This document shows, piece after piece, positions 48,856 through 56,138 of a DNA stretch of 64,000 nucleotides. Source of the stretch: Providencia alcalifaciens (lineage in GTDB: Bacteria; Pseudomonadota; Gammaproteobacteria; Enterobacterales; Enterobacteriaceae). Below the pieces are notes generated by a model that ran no database searches, was not told where the DNA came from, and was given only the letters and a program-made list of their open reading frames with translations. Each line of letters starts with the position of its first letter. Position 1 is the stretch's first letter. The DNA lies in contig JAOQNJ010000001.1 of assembly GCA_025961275.1 (NCBI GenBank), positions 4,777,749 to 4,841,748 of the forward strand, given 5' to 3'. A program made the position numbers and the translations under genes.

Positions 48856-49067
48856 AAATAACTCTCCGTTATTTTAATTTTTACTTTAGATAAACAACGA
48901 GCGGCTGCTATTTTGCTATCTAATTGCCTTTGACTAATGGCACCGATTAGAGGTGGTTCTGCAATAAAAAAGGCTTGGTTGTAAATTTCGATAGCGCGCC
49001 TATATAGTTTCTTTGCTTCTAGTTCCTTTCCTTTATTCATTAACTGGTCATATTTCGTTATATACAT
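48852..49067 (-). CDS. small TPR-like phage protein
   Basis: 71 residues from the ATG at 49067, with GGTGAG upstream. One TPR-like pair of helices is visible (LMNKGKELEAKKLYRRAIEI, then YNQAFFIAE). Its stop overlaps the Rha-like start by 4 bp. Unknown function. Confidence 0.5.
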   Translation of the reverse strand: MYITKYDQLMNKGKELEAKKLYRRAIEIYNQAFFIAEPPLIGAISQRQLDSKIAAARCLSKVKIKITESYL

Positions 49068-49398
49068 ACGGCTCACCATTTAAATAATTTGGGATGTATT
49101 TTGTAATCACATCGATTAATAACTTACCTAGTTCGGTTATGTTTCCGTATTTCGTATAAAGCAATGCGTAAATATCATATATATCTTTGTCTGAATATTT
49201 GCAGCGTTGCTTGCAATCTAACTCCTCATATACATCACGAAAGAAATCATTAAGGTTTTCGCTAGTTAATGTGACTATGATTTCTTCATTATTAACGACT
49301 GCTTTAAATTGGGGCTTTTTACCTTCATGCTTAAAGTAATCTAATAGGCAGTTGATGTAAGTTATTCTCCTTCTGCCTATTAATAGTTTATATTCCAT
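49048..49398 (-). CDS. phage protein, unknown
   Basis: 116 residues, mixed charge, with many Tyr and Asn residues (DKDIYDIYALLYTKYG, YIPNYLNGEPYVYNEI). It overlaps the downstream gene by 20 bp. AT-rich codon use like its neighbours. No family recognised. A 77-bp gap separates it from the gene upstream. Confidence 0.5.
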   Translation of the reverse strand: MEYKLLIGRRRITYINCLLDYFKHEGKKPQFKAVVNNEEIIVTLTSENLNDFFRDVYEELDCKQRCKYSDKDIYDIYALLYTKYGNITELGKLLIDVITKYIPNYLNGEPYVYNEI

Positions 49399-49475
49399 TT
49401 TATAATTCCTGATTTTAGATAAAGGGATTCCCTCAGCATTGACGCTGAATTAAAAGCTCGTTAGATTAATTAAAT

Positions 49476-49901
49476 TTAGATTTTATTATTTAAAGCGTTT
49501 TGTAACTTATTAAAAATAATATCAACACTATCATTAGCCATTTCTGAATCAACAACGGCCTTTGCATATTCAGTTTGTAATCGTAGAATCTCTTTTTCAT
49601 TTTTTAGATTTTGGTGTAATTCAAGAAGCTTGGATTCTTTGCGTTCCATGAAATATTCAGTCGGTTCGCCACGCTTATAAGCAACAGTGCCATTTTCAAG
49701 GGTAACGCTTTCACTTTCATAGTTGGTTTCAAATCCTTCCTTGTGAATCTCGCGTTCAGCCAATATGCTGGACAATTTATTCAGTGCCGAACGCTCGCTA
49801 AGGTATGCGCGATTAGCTCCATTGATGATATACACGGGGCGCATTTCGATAGTAATTTCACCTTTACTCGCTTTTTCTATAGCTTCAAATTTTTGATTCA
49901 T
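49476..49901 (-). CDS. phage protein with coiled coil, unknown
   Basis: 141 residues. The middle and C-terminal part form a long charged helix (ESKLLELHQNLKNEKEILRL), a likely coiled coil. The N-terminal part contains RPVYIINGANRAYLSERSAL. GGAAG precedes the ATG. It lies 1 bp after the next gene upstream. No family recognised. Confidence 0.5.
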   Translation of the reverse strand: MNQKFEAIEKASKGEITIEMRPVYIINGANRAYLSERSALNKLSSILAEREIHKEGFETNYESESVTLENGTVAYKRGEPTEYFMERKESKLLELHQNLKNEKEILRLQTEYAKAVVDSEMANDSVDIIFNKLQNALNNKI

Positions 49902-49902
49902 A

Positions 49903-50199
49903 TTACTTCCTTATTTGTATTTGATTTTTATTTAATTCTTTATCTGCAAGGTCTATATTATATTTTAAGGCACTAGCGATAAGAGCCACTTGGTTAATGA
50001 GCAATCTTATTTCTCCAATTGTTTGATTGCTAATTGGGTCGTTTTCATTACAAGAAGCCTCAAATAATAATGTACCGATTGAACTCACTCCCTCAATTAA
50101 TGAGTCATAAGCATGCTCACTATTAATGCAAATATTCATTAATTCACTTTGATTATATCTGTGAACCTCTTTAATTTCTAAAATGTCTTTAATTGTCAT
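49903..50199 (-). CDS. phage protein, unknown
   Basis: 98 residues, largely helical and acidic (ILEIKEVHRYNQSELMNICI; IGEIRLLINQVALIASALKY). It overlaps the upstream gene by 4 bp. Together with the next two genes it forms a set of small helical proteins that may share an origin; the spacing of hydrophobic residues is similar but identity is too low to claim a family. Confidence 0.5.
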   Translation of the reverse strand: MTIKDILEIKEVHRYNQSELMNICINSEHAYDSLIEGVSSIGTLLFEASCNENDPISNQTIGEIRLLINQVALIASALKYNIDLADKELNKNQIQIRK

Positions 50200-50597
50200 T
50201 GCGCCCCCGTAAAACTCACTTTGGTATAGATGGCTTCTAAGTTCAGCTTCGCTGATGCGATTAAATTAATAATGGGAGTGTCTTGAGCTTTTAATTTACC
50301 GCTCTCCTCCGCAACCTTTAAATTTATTGCCGTTTGCAAAACAGATAGAACAGAGCCTATAGCTGTTTCTATAGTTTCACTTTCCGTTAATTTAACCTCG
50401 CCTATGGTATTAATTGCCGAGTCAATTTTAATACCTCCAACATTATTCTTTGCCCTATCAATATTTTCGACAACAGATTCAATGACAGTAAAAACATCTT
50501 GGTCTGCCTCTATAGGGTTATTGATTATAATATTTAAAATTGAAGCTGCATAAGTTAGTTCATTTAAGGTTGAATCGATTAATTTCTCATTATTCAT
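50196..50597 (-). CDS. phage protein, unknown
   Basis: 133 residues, helical, with repeated Asn/Ile/Ala-rich segments (LTYAASILNIIINNPIEADQ; ETAIGSVLSVLQTAINLKV). No signal peptide or membrane span is certain. It overlaps both neighbours by 4-8 bp. Confidence 0.5.
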   Translation of the reverse strand: MNNEKLIDSTLNELTYAASILNIIINNPIEADQDVFTVIESVVENIDRAKNNVGGIKIDSAINTIGEVKLTESETIETAIGSVLSVLQTAINLKVAEESGKLKAQDTPIINLIASAKLNLEAIYTKVSFTGAQ

Positions 50598-50772
50598 TTT
50601 TGAGCGCCTCGTCTATTTCTTCTTCTGCTTGACATAGTAATTCATTAGCAATATGCCTTTCACTTGAGTCTCTATTCAAAAATTGCGCTGCGATAATAAA
50701 TGCTTTAATTCGATGTAATACGTCTCTACAGTTGCTTAATTCTTTACTTGATGATGTTATTAATTTGCTCAT
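50590..50772 (-). CDS. phage protein, unknown
   Basis: 60 residues from the ATG at 50772 (MSKLITSSSKELSNC). It is helical (LHRIKAFIIAAQFLN) and ends in an acidic segment (AEEEIDEALKNE). It overlaps the upstream frameshifted gene by 29 bp and the downstream gene by 8 bp. No family recognised. Confidence 0.5.
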   Translation of the reverse strand: MSKLITSSSKELSNCRDVLHRIKAFIIAAQFLNRDSSERHIANELLCQAEEEIDEALKNE

Positions 50773-50958
50773 GTCTATTATCCCGTTGTGCATTTTCTTC
50801 AATTAGCCAATCGGCAACAGGGTTTGATAGTTCGTAAGCTAATTCAATTAAACTATCGATGACTGGATCACCTGCAAATTGGCTATTGAGCTGAAACAGT
50901 ACTGCATTCAATTGCGCGCTTTTTTTGCGGCAGTGCTTAATTTAATTTCGTGTGACAC
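50744..50958 (-). pseudogene. small phage protein, one frameshift
   Basis: A GTG at 50958 (MSHEIKLSTAAKK after initiation), preceded by GGAGATATGGC, starts a frame that ends after 16 codons at an A7 run (plus-strand T7 at 50920-50926). Adding one A gives SAQLNAVLFQLNSQFAGDPV and a complete 71-codon protein ending at 50744. As written only the second part is open, and it has no standard start. It overlaps the Icd-like gene by 22 bp and the next gene by 29 bp, in keeping with the packed operon. Function unknown. Confidence 0.55.
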
Positions 50959-51176
50959 GCCATATCTCCTGCAGGTGTTTGTGATGCCAGTGATAAAACA
51001 TAATCACGAACAAGTTGTAATTTTGCTGATTTCAAATCAGTTGCGTAAACTTTGATACGACAACCTTTGTCAGCCTGATCACTACGCTTTACTGCAAAGA
51101 AGCAGAACTTAAATAGACCTGTACGGATATCAGGTATCGGTATATTCAAATTTGACGCATAATGTATAGTCGGCAT
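50937..51176 (-). CDS. Icd-like host cell division inhibitor family protein
   Basis: 79 residues from the ATG at 51176, with GAGG eight bases upstream. The core FFAVKRSDQADKGCRIKVYATD...QLVRDYVLSLA is the hallmark of the phage 'host cell division inhibitor Icd-like' (Ash-type) proteins found in the early leftward operon of many enterobacterial prophages. The family name comes from P1 Icd, which blocks division when expressed; activity here is not shown. It is the second gene of the leftward operon, 10 bp after the helix-turn-helix gene. Confidence 0.7.
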   Translation of the reverse strand: MPTIHYASNLNIPIPDIRTGLFKFCFFAVKRSDQADKGCRIKVYATDLKSAKLQLVRDYVLSLASQTPAGDMACHTKLN

Positions 51177-51186
51177 TTTTTGAACC

Positions 51187-51669
51187 TCAGCTATTTGAGC
51201 CGGAAAATTTAATACGAGCAATTTGTGACTCAAGGCTTTCTGGTTGCTTGCTACACATGTCACCTTCGCCATAAAGCAACCACTTGGCATTTACTTCTAA
51301 TACTTCTGCAATTGCTCTTGCACGGACAATACCTGCTTCTTTTGACTTACCTGTCACCAACGCGCTGATTGTGCTTTGTGAAACTCCAATTCTCCAAGCT
51401 AAAGCGGCCTGAGTCATTCCAGAGTGCACAATTGCTAAGCGCAAACGAGCAGCGAATGAGTTTAGTGGTGTGAAGTTGTATTTAGTTGCTTCGGGCTTGG
51501 TTTGAGCGCAACTTAGCTCTGATTTAATCACTTCATTTTTTTCAATTGCCATTTCTATCAAGGCTTGAATTTCCTCTGTTGAACTTGACTCGATCGCACA
51601 AAATAACAAAGTGGATATTTGGCTACTCAATAACTGAATTTTTGTACCGCAGTGATTTAAGGTGTTCAT
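51187..51669 (-). CDS. phage XRE-type DNA-binding protein
   Basis: A 160-residue protein with an unusual order: an N-terminal helical domain (about 1-65, STEEIQALIEMAIEKNEVIK) and then a classic XRE/Cro helix-turn-helix (about 70-135: LRLAIVHSGMTQAALAWRIGVSQSTISALVTGK). It is first in the leftward operon, behind GGGAGGC. Its promoter carries the same AACCTAGGTT palindrome as the rightward early promoter. It may be a second regulator of the lysogeny switch. Confidence 0.7.
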   Translation of the reverse strand: MNTLNHCGTKIQLLSSQISTLLFCAIESSSTEEIQALIEMAIEKNEVIKSELSCAQTKPEATKYNFTPLNSFAARLRLAIVHSGMTQAALAWRIGVSQSTISALVTGKSKEAGIVRARAIAEVLEVNAKWLLYGEGDMCSKQPESLESQIARIKFSGSNS

Positions 51670-51697
51670 TTAATGCCTCCCAAATAACAGTTTACGA

Positions 51698-51731
51698 AAC
51701 CTAGGTTACATATTGAGTAATTAGTTGTCAA
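51698..51731 (-). promoter_or_regulatory. leftward phage promoter with operator
   Basis: On the minus strand TTGACA (51731-51726), 17 bases, then TAACCT (51708-51703). The -10 overlaps the perfect palindrome AACCTAGGTT (51698-51707). The 12-mer GAAACCTAGGTT is identical to that at the rightward promoter (52522-52533), so both are probably bound by the CI-type repressor. Confidence 0.65.
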
Positions 51732-51760
51732 TAAAAAGATGAAAGAAAAGTTTCGGGCAT

Positions 51761-51780
51761 AAAAAAACCGACTCTCGTCG
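51761..51780 (-). terminator. terminator after the cI-like gene
   Basis: On the minus strand CCGAC-GAGA-GTCGG followed by TTTTTT, about 30 bp beyond the repressor stop. It separates cI from the leftward operon. Confidence 0.88.
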
Positions 51781-51811
51781 GCTTAGCGCTGCTTTTTTGG
51801 GAGGCGTGAGG

Positions 51812-52468
51812 TCACACTTTCATTCTGATTTCCATCACAACTCCTTCAATGACGCAGTCTCGTGTGAATGGAATGAGTGGATATCTTGGGTTTAATGGCT
51901 TCAAAAATACCTGCCCTCCATCTTCGACATATTGCTTTAGAGTTGATTCATCTGATCCATTGATTCTTGCGACGACAAACTTACCCGATCTGGCTTCCTC
52001 AATCGGAGAGACAAGTACTTGCATTCCTTCAAATATTGAAAAATCACCTGATGAGGTCATTGAATCACCTTTAACATCAAGCCAGTAACCATTTTCTCCA
52101 GCGTATATGTTCGTGCTAATCCATTCATCTGGTGCGATAGTGGTTTCGCACCCATTCCAAGAGCCTGCACTAATCCAGTTAAGTTTTGGATATGTGTATT
52201 TTGCAGGGTCATTTGGTCTTGGATTTAATACGTTAGATTCACCTATGGGCTCCTCACTGGCTGGTTCGCTGCCGTCCAAGAGCCACCTTGGCGAGCATTT
52301 TAAAGCTGACGCTATTTTGAATAGATTTGCAGATCTTGTATCTTGAGAGTCGCCTAGCTCGATTTTGCTAATGGTTACGCGCGAAACGCCAGTTAATTTT
52401 GCCAGATCATCCTGTGACATTCCTAACTCTGTTCGTCTGCTGAGAAGTCTTTTTCCGAATGTGCTCAT
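51812..52468 (-). CDS. CI-type phage repressor with LexA-like peptidase
   Basis: A 218-residue prophage repressor. The XRE helix-turn-helix (about 5-60: GMSQDDLAKLTGVSRVTISKIE) binds operators. The C-terminal S24 self-cleaving domain has the Ala-Gly cleavage site (A101-G102 in ISAGSW), nucleophile Ser136 (KGDSMT) and Lys178 (STLKQY), so RecA-stimulated cleavage and SOS induction are expected. It is divergent from the rightward early genes. The shared AACCTAGGTT palindromes at 51698 and 52524 are the likely operators. Confidence 0.92.
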   Translation of the reverse strand: MSTFGKRLLSRRTELGMSQDDLAKLTGVSRVTISKIELGDSQDTRSANLFKIASALKCSPRWLLDGSEPASEEPIGESNVLNPRPNDPAKYTYPKLNWISAGSWNGCETTIAPDEWISTNIYAGENGYWLDVKGDSMTSSGDFSIFEGMQVLVSPIEEARSGKFVVARINGSDESTLKQYVEDGGQVFLKPLNPRYPLIPFTRDCVIEGVVMEIRMKV

Positions 52469-52519
52469 AATCCACCATTTCTATTTAAATTTATTCCGAA
52501 ACTAATATATCAAATTAAC

Positions 52520-52548
52520 TTGAAACCTAGGTTGCTTTTCACTATGAT
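52520..52548 (+). promoter_or_regulatory. rightward early promoter (PR-like) with operator
   Basis: TTGAAA (52520-52525), 17 bp, TATGAT (52543-52548): a near-consensus promoter. The perfect palindrome AACCTAGGTT (52524-52533) overlaps the -35 end, so a bound repressor would block polymerase. It drives the gene at 52580 and the replication genes. Confidence 0.8.
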
Positions 52549-52579
52549 TTAACGAAAGAAAACTTTCAAGAGGTTTTAA

Positions 52580-52804
52580 ATGAATTTATACGAAATCCTA
52601 AAAGGTATTCATAAAACAAATGCCGCCATAGGAAAAGCCTATCCACTAAAAGGCAGAGCTCGTAGTAGTCAGGGGGTTGGAAAATGGAAATGGAGAGGCG
52701 TCCCTGAGGATGTAGCAATCTTGTGTCACTACGATCCGAATATTTCATACACCTACGAACGGCTAGTTAATGCACCAGATACACAACATACCGAGGTGGA
52801 GTGA
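52580..52804 (+). CDS. first rightward early gene, possible Cro-like protein
   Basis: 74 residues, basic. The stretch GKAYPLKGRARSSQGVGKWKWRGVPEDVAILCHYDPN resembles the shape of YdaS/Cro-type proteins (turn, W-x-W, VP-x-DVA helix), and the position just after the PR-like promoter, divergent from cI, is where Cro normally lies. The similarity is weak. AAGAGG lies eight bases before the ATG. Confidence 0.5.
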   Translation: MNLYEILKGIHKTNAAIGKAYPLKGRARSSQGVGKWKWRGVPEDVAILCHYDPNISYTYERLVNAPDTQHTEVE

Positions 52805-52992
52805 TGGGCAACGTTATTTCGATTGAGCAGTACAAGAGCAGAGCCAGAGAGCTACTACCACACATGCCAAAAGAAGATGGATTCACCTTTATTCCGAACC
52901 AGTTTCTTGATGATCTGCTGAAAGAAGATTTCGAAGTAAATGAATTCAATGAAATCTTAAGCATATTCAAGGGGAGGGCAGTTAATGGCTAA
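52804..52992 (+). CDS. small phage early protein, unknown
   Basis: 62 residues from the ATG at 52804, which overlaps the upstream stop (TGATG type) and has GGTGGAG before it. It has IEQYKSRARELLPH and many acidic residues near the C-terminus. The end overlaps the start of the O-like gene by 8 bp. No family recognised. Confidence 0.5.
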   Translation: MGNVISIEQYKSRARELLPHMPKEDGFTFIPNQFLDDLLKEDFEVNEFNEILSIFKGRAVNG

Positions 52993-53854
52993 CCCAGCAG
53001 AAGACAATGTCATTCAACTTAGGCCTCAAGTTGTTAATTTGGAGGAGAGAGTGGCTAAAACTGAGGATGGTTACACAAGGCTAGCTAATGAGCTATACGA
53101 GGAGTTGATCGGCGCTAATTTAACAAGGAATCAAGCCAAGGTTGCTCATGCTATTTGTCGTAAAACTTACGGCTTTAACAAAAAATCAGACCGTATTTCA
53201 GATAGCCAGTTAGCCGAGTTAACTAGATTGCCAAGACAGAAGGTGAACAAGGCTAAAAATGAGCTTATCACCATGAAAGTTATAGTAAAAATAGGCATGG
53301 CGATAGGCCCTAATAAAAATCTGGCTGAATGGGAAATTCCAGAGTGTCACCAAAAAGGTGTCATTGTCACTAAAACGGTGACAAAAAGTGTCACCAAAAG
53401 CGTGACAGGGCTGTCACCAAAACAGGGACACACAAAAGACACTATTACAAAAGACAAGAAAGACAATAAAAACACTATGAGCGAAGAGGTTCGCTCGACG
53501 GATGAAAAATCGAATTCTGAGCCTACAAAACAAGATCCGTTTTTTGAGCCGTTTGAAAAAATATTTTGGATTGCAGGGATGCGAAAAGTCGGGAAGGACA
53601 AATCGATATCTGCATTCAAATCGAAATTCAAAGAGTGGCGAAAAGAGACCGGCGGTTCAATCGAGCAGTTTGCCCAGATCCTTGCCGATGATATTCAGTG
53701 CAGGATCCGAATTCAGCAATTCGGCTTTGATAAAATGCATCCGGCAACTTATCTAAACGGCAGTCGATGGACCGACGAAAAGCCAGAAGTACCACAAAGC
53801 ACAGTGAATCAATCATCAATCACGGTCTCAAAAAACGGACTCGTATTTTACTGA
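52985..53854 (+). CDS. lambda O-like replication initiation protein
   Basis: A 289-residue phage replication protein. The N-terminal phage_rep_O winged helix (about 25-115: GYTRLANELYEELIGANLTRNQAKVAHAI...KTYGFNKKSDRISDSQLAELT) binds iterons. A low-complexity middle (VTKTVTKSVTKSVTG) is encoded by the iteron array itself. The C-terminal part (about 180-275) would recruit the helicase. GGGGAGGG precedes the ATG. It is followed 10 bp later by the primase-helicase gene, so the phage probably brings its own helicase instead of lambda P. Confidence 0.88.
   Translation: MANPAEDNVIQLRPQVVNLEERVAKTEDGYTRLANELYEELIGANLTRNQAKVAHAICRKTYGFNKKSDRISDSQLAELTRLPRQKVNKAKNELITMKVIVKIGMAIGPNKNLAEWEIPECHQKGVIVTKTVTKSVTKSVTGLSPKQGHTKDTITKDKKDNKNTMSEEVRSTDEKSNSEPTKQDPFFEPFEKIFWIAGMRKVGKDKSISAFKSKFKEWRKETGGSIEQFAQILADDIQCRIRIQQFGFDKMHPATYLNGSRWTDEKPEVPQSTVNQSSITVSKNGLVFY
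53345..53430 (+). other. phage replication origin, four 19-bp iterons
   Basis: Inside the O-like gene are four copies of an imperfect palindrome of the form TGTCACCAAAA-n-n-GTGACA at 53345-53363, 53365-53383, 53389-53407 and 53412-53430. Start-to-start spacings are 20, 24 and 23 bp. An A-rich, easily melted stretch follows (53431-53480). This is the same arrangement as lambda ori (four iterons in gene O plus an AT-rich region). Confidence 0.85.
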
Positions 53855-53864
53855 GGGAAGTCTA

Positions 53865-55751
53865 ATGACAATCACGGAGCTGTCAGATCGCCTTTGGGAT
53901 GACGTTGACCGAGTGTCCAAGTATTTACTACCCAACGGCAAAAAAGAACATAACGAGTGGGTAACAGGATCGGTAAACGGTGAATCAGGTAAGAGCTTGA
54001 AGATAAACCTTTCTGGCAAAAGGGTTTGGTCAGATTTCGCGGAGGGGATCGGTGGTGATTTGCTTGATTTGTGGGTAGAGGTTAGAGATTGCAGCTTGCA
54101 CCAAGCCATGGCCGAGGCGAAGCAGTATCTAGGCATTCATGACGATGACCATCACTTTTCAGCCAAGAGCCAAAAGAAATTCAGCCGACCAAAAAACGAA
54201 TCACTCAAGAAAAACATTCGCAAAACTGAAGATTGTTTCACCTACCTAGAAGGCCGAGGGATCAGCAGAAAAACAGCCGAAGAGTTCAAGGTCTGTGACG
54301 CTGTAGTTTGGTCTCATGATGTTAATCGTGAATTGCCCGCTATCGCCTTCCCATACAAGCGAGATGGTGAATTATTGCAGGTAAAGCGAATTAGCACTGA
54401 GCGCCCAAATGGCAAAAAAGCTATTTCAGTTGAGGCCGATTGTGAGCCTTGTTTGTATGGCTGGGAGCAAATACCCAAAAACGCTAGAGCAGTGATTATT
54501 TGTGAGGGTGAAATTGACTGCATGAGCTATCACGAGTATGGGCTATCTGCTCTGTCTGTGCCATTCGGAGGGGGGAAAGGGGCAAAGCAACAGTGGATTG
54601 AGTTTGAATACCACAACCTAGACCGCTTTACAGAAATTTGGCTATCACTGGACGCTGACGAAGTAGGGCGAGAAGCGGCAAAAGAGATTGCTAACCGACT
54701 TGGTGAATATCGTTGCCGCCTTGTTTCACTACCGAAAAAGGATATCAACGAGTGTCTACAGGCTGGAATACCCCAAGAAGAAATCATTAAGTACCTTGAT
54801 ACGGCCATCTATTTTGATCCCGATGAGTTATGCAGTGCCCGTGAGTTTATGCAGGACACTATCCAAGCATTCTACGGCAAGGAGCAATATCTTTTCAGAA
54901 GCCCATGGGAAACATTAAACCACCAATTCAGCTTTAGAGAATCGGAATTAACCATTCTCAATGGGGTGAACGGTCATGGTAAAAGCGAAATTCTAGGTCA
55001 TATGCTTTGTGAAGCAATGAGACAAGGTGCTAGGGCTTGCGTCGCATCATTTGAGCTTAAACCTGCGATATTTCTTAAACGCCTAACACGCCAAGCAACG
55101 TGTAATAAATTACCTACAAACATGGAAATAGAATCTGCCTTTGGGTTTTATGACGATCGCCTTTGGTTATTTGCGCTAACAGGAACGGCAAAAGCTAAAA
55201 AGATCTTGGAAATATTCCAGTACGCAAACCGACGATATGGAATAAACCTTTTTGTTATCGATAGCTTGATGAAGTGTGGAATTGATGACGATGACTACAA
55301 CGGGCAAAAGGAATTTTTAGACGCGATATGCGACTTCAAGAATAAGACCAACAGCCATGTCATTTTAGTTACCCACAGTCGGAAGTCTGATAGTGAAGAT
55401 AAACCAACGGGAAAAATGGACGTGAAAGGCTCTGGTTCAATTACTGACCTGACGGATAACCTGTTTATCATCTGGCGCAACAAGCGCCGCGAGAGAGCTT
55501 TACAGAAGCAACATGCAGGACAGCAATTAACACCAGAAGAACAGAACCACACCGCTGAACCAGCATCAGTATTGTGCTTGGAGAAACAGCGAAACGGTGA
55601 AGGGTGGGAAGGTAAGATCCCCTTATACCTCGAAGAGCGTTCGCACCAGTTTTTAATCATGGAAGGCGGTTCACCATACAACTACATCGCTAACATGCCG
55701 AACTCAGAATATGACCATATGTGGCTAAATGAAAATGTTACGCAGCACTAA
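53865..55751 (+). CDS. phage primase-helicase (TOPRIM plus DnaB-type)
   Basis: A 628-residue fusion like T7 gp4. The N-terminal domain (about 1-110) has the primase zinc-domain fold pattern (KRVWSDFAEGIGGDLLDLW) but lacks the zinc cysteines. The TOPRIM domain follows with CEGEID (about 215) and SLDADEVG (about 262). The C-terminal RecA-like DnaB helicase has Walker A GVNGHGKSE (about 367), Walker B NLFVIDSLMKCG and VTHSRK. It would prime and unwind at the iteron origin. It lies 10 bp after the O-like gene. Confidence 0.9.
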   Translation: MTITELSDRLWDDVDRVSKYLLPNGKKEHNEWVTGSVNGESGKSLKINLSGKRVWSDFAEGIGGDLLDLWVEVRDCSLHQAMAEAKQYLGIHDDDHHFSAKSQKKFSRPKNESLKKNIRKTEDCFTYLEGRGISRKTAEEFKVCDAVVWSHDVNRELPAIAFPYKRDGELLQVKRISTERPNGKKAISVEADCEPCLYGWEQIPKNARAVIICEGEIDCMSYHEYGLSALSVPFGGGKGAKQQWIEFEYHNLDRFTEIWLSLDADEVGREAAKEIANRLGEYRCRLVSLPKKDINECLQAGIPQEEIIKYLDTAIYFDPDELCSAREFMQDTIQAFYGKEQYLFRSPWETLNHQFSFRESELTILNGVNGHGKSEILGHMLCEAMRQGARACVASFELKPAIFLKRLTRQATCNKLPTNMEIESAFGFYDDRLWLFALTGTAKAKKILEIFQYANRRYGINLFVIDSLMKCGIDDDDYNGQKEFLDAICDFKNKTNSHVILVTHSRKSDSEDKPTGKMDVKGSGSITDLTDNLFIIWRNKRRERALQKQHAGQQLTPEEQNHTAEPASVLCLEKQRNGEGWEGKIPLYLEERSHQFLIMEGGSPYNYIANMPNSEYDHMWLNENVTQH

Positions 55752-55778
55752 CACTCAAAAATAAGAGAAGGACACGAA

Positions 55779-56090
55779 ATGAAAGGAACGACACTTAAGC
55801 AACTTGAACAAAGCTGGAGAAACCAATTGCGAGCTATTAGTCTCAGAGAATTTAATTCAGCCACAAAAGACTCACAAGCGGATATGTTATTTGGCCAGTA
55901 CACAATTTATAAAAACAAGAAAATCAAGCGCAAAAAGCATTTTAGAATACCAAAAGTCGTCAGGAAGGTTAACAAGATACAAGCTGATTACTGGAGCTCA
56001 TTTAGCTGGATAGATCAAAAACATATTAAGCCAAATCGCATATGGGTACTAGGAAATTCAGGCAAGGCCAAATATCAAATAAATGGCTAA
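55779..56090 (+). CDS. basic phage protein, unknown
   Basis: 103 residues, very basic (YKNKKIKRKKHFRIPKVVRKV), probably nucleic-acid binding. It has a Trp/Tyr-rich C-terminal part (DYWSSFSWIDQKHIKPNRIW). It lies 27 bp after the primase-helicase and 48 bp before the antiterminator. AAGGA lies before the ATG. No family recognised. Confidence 0.5.
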   Translation: MKGTTLKQLEQSWRNQLRAISLREFNSATKDSQADMLFGQYTIYKNKKIKRKKHFRIPKVVRKVNKIQADYWSSFSWIDQKHIKPNRIWVLGNSGKAKYQING

Positions 56091-56138
56091 TCAGTTAAAG
56101 AAATACAAATTTATTCGGAAACAAAGAGAGGCGGCTTA

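Noticed and set aside
53865..55751. Several antisense and alternative frames of 60-130 codons within the primase-helicase gene
   Set aside because: All lie fully inside a gene with strong TOPRIM and helicase motifs and have no ribosome sites.
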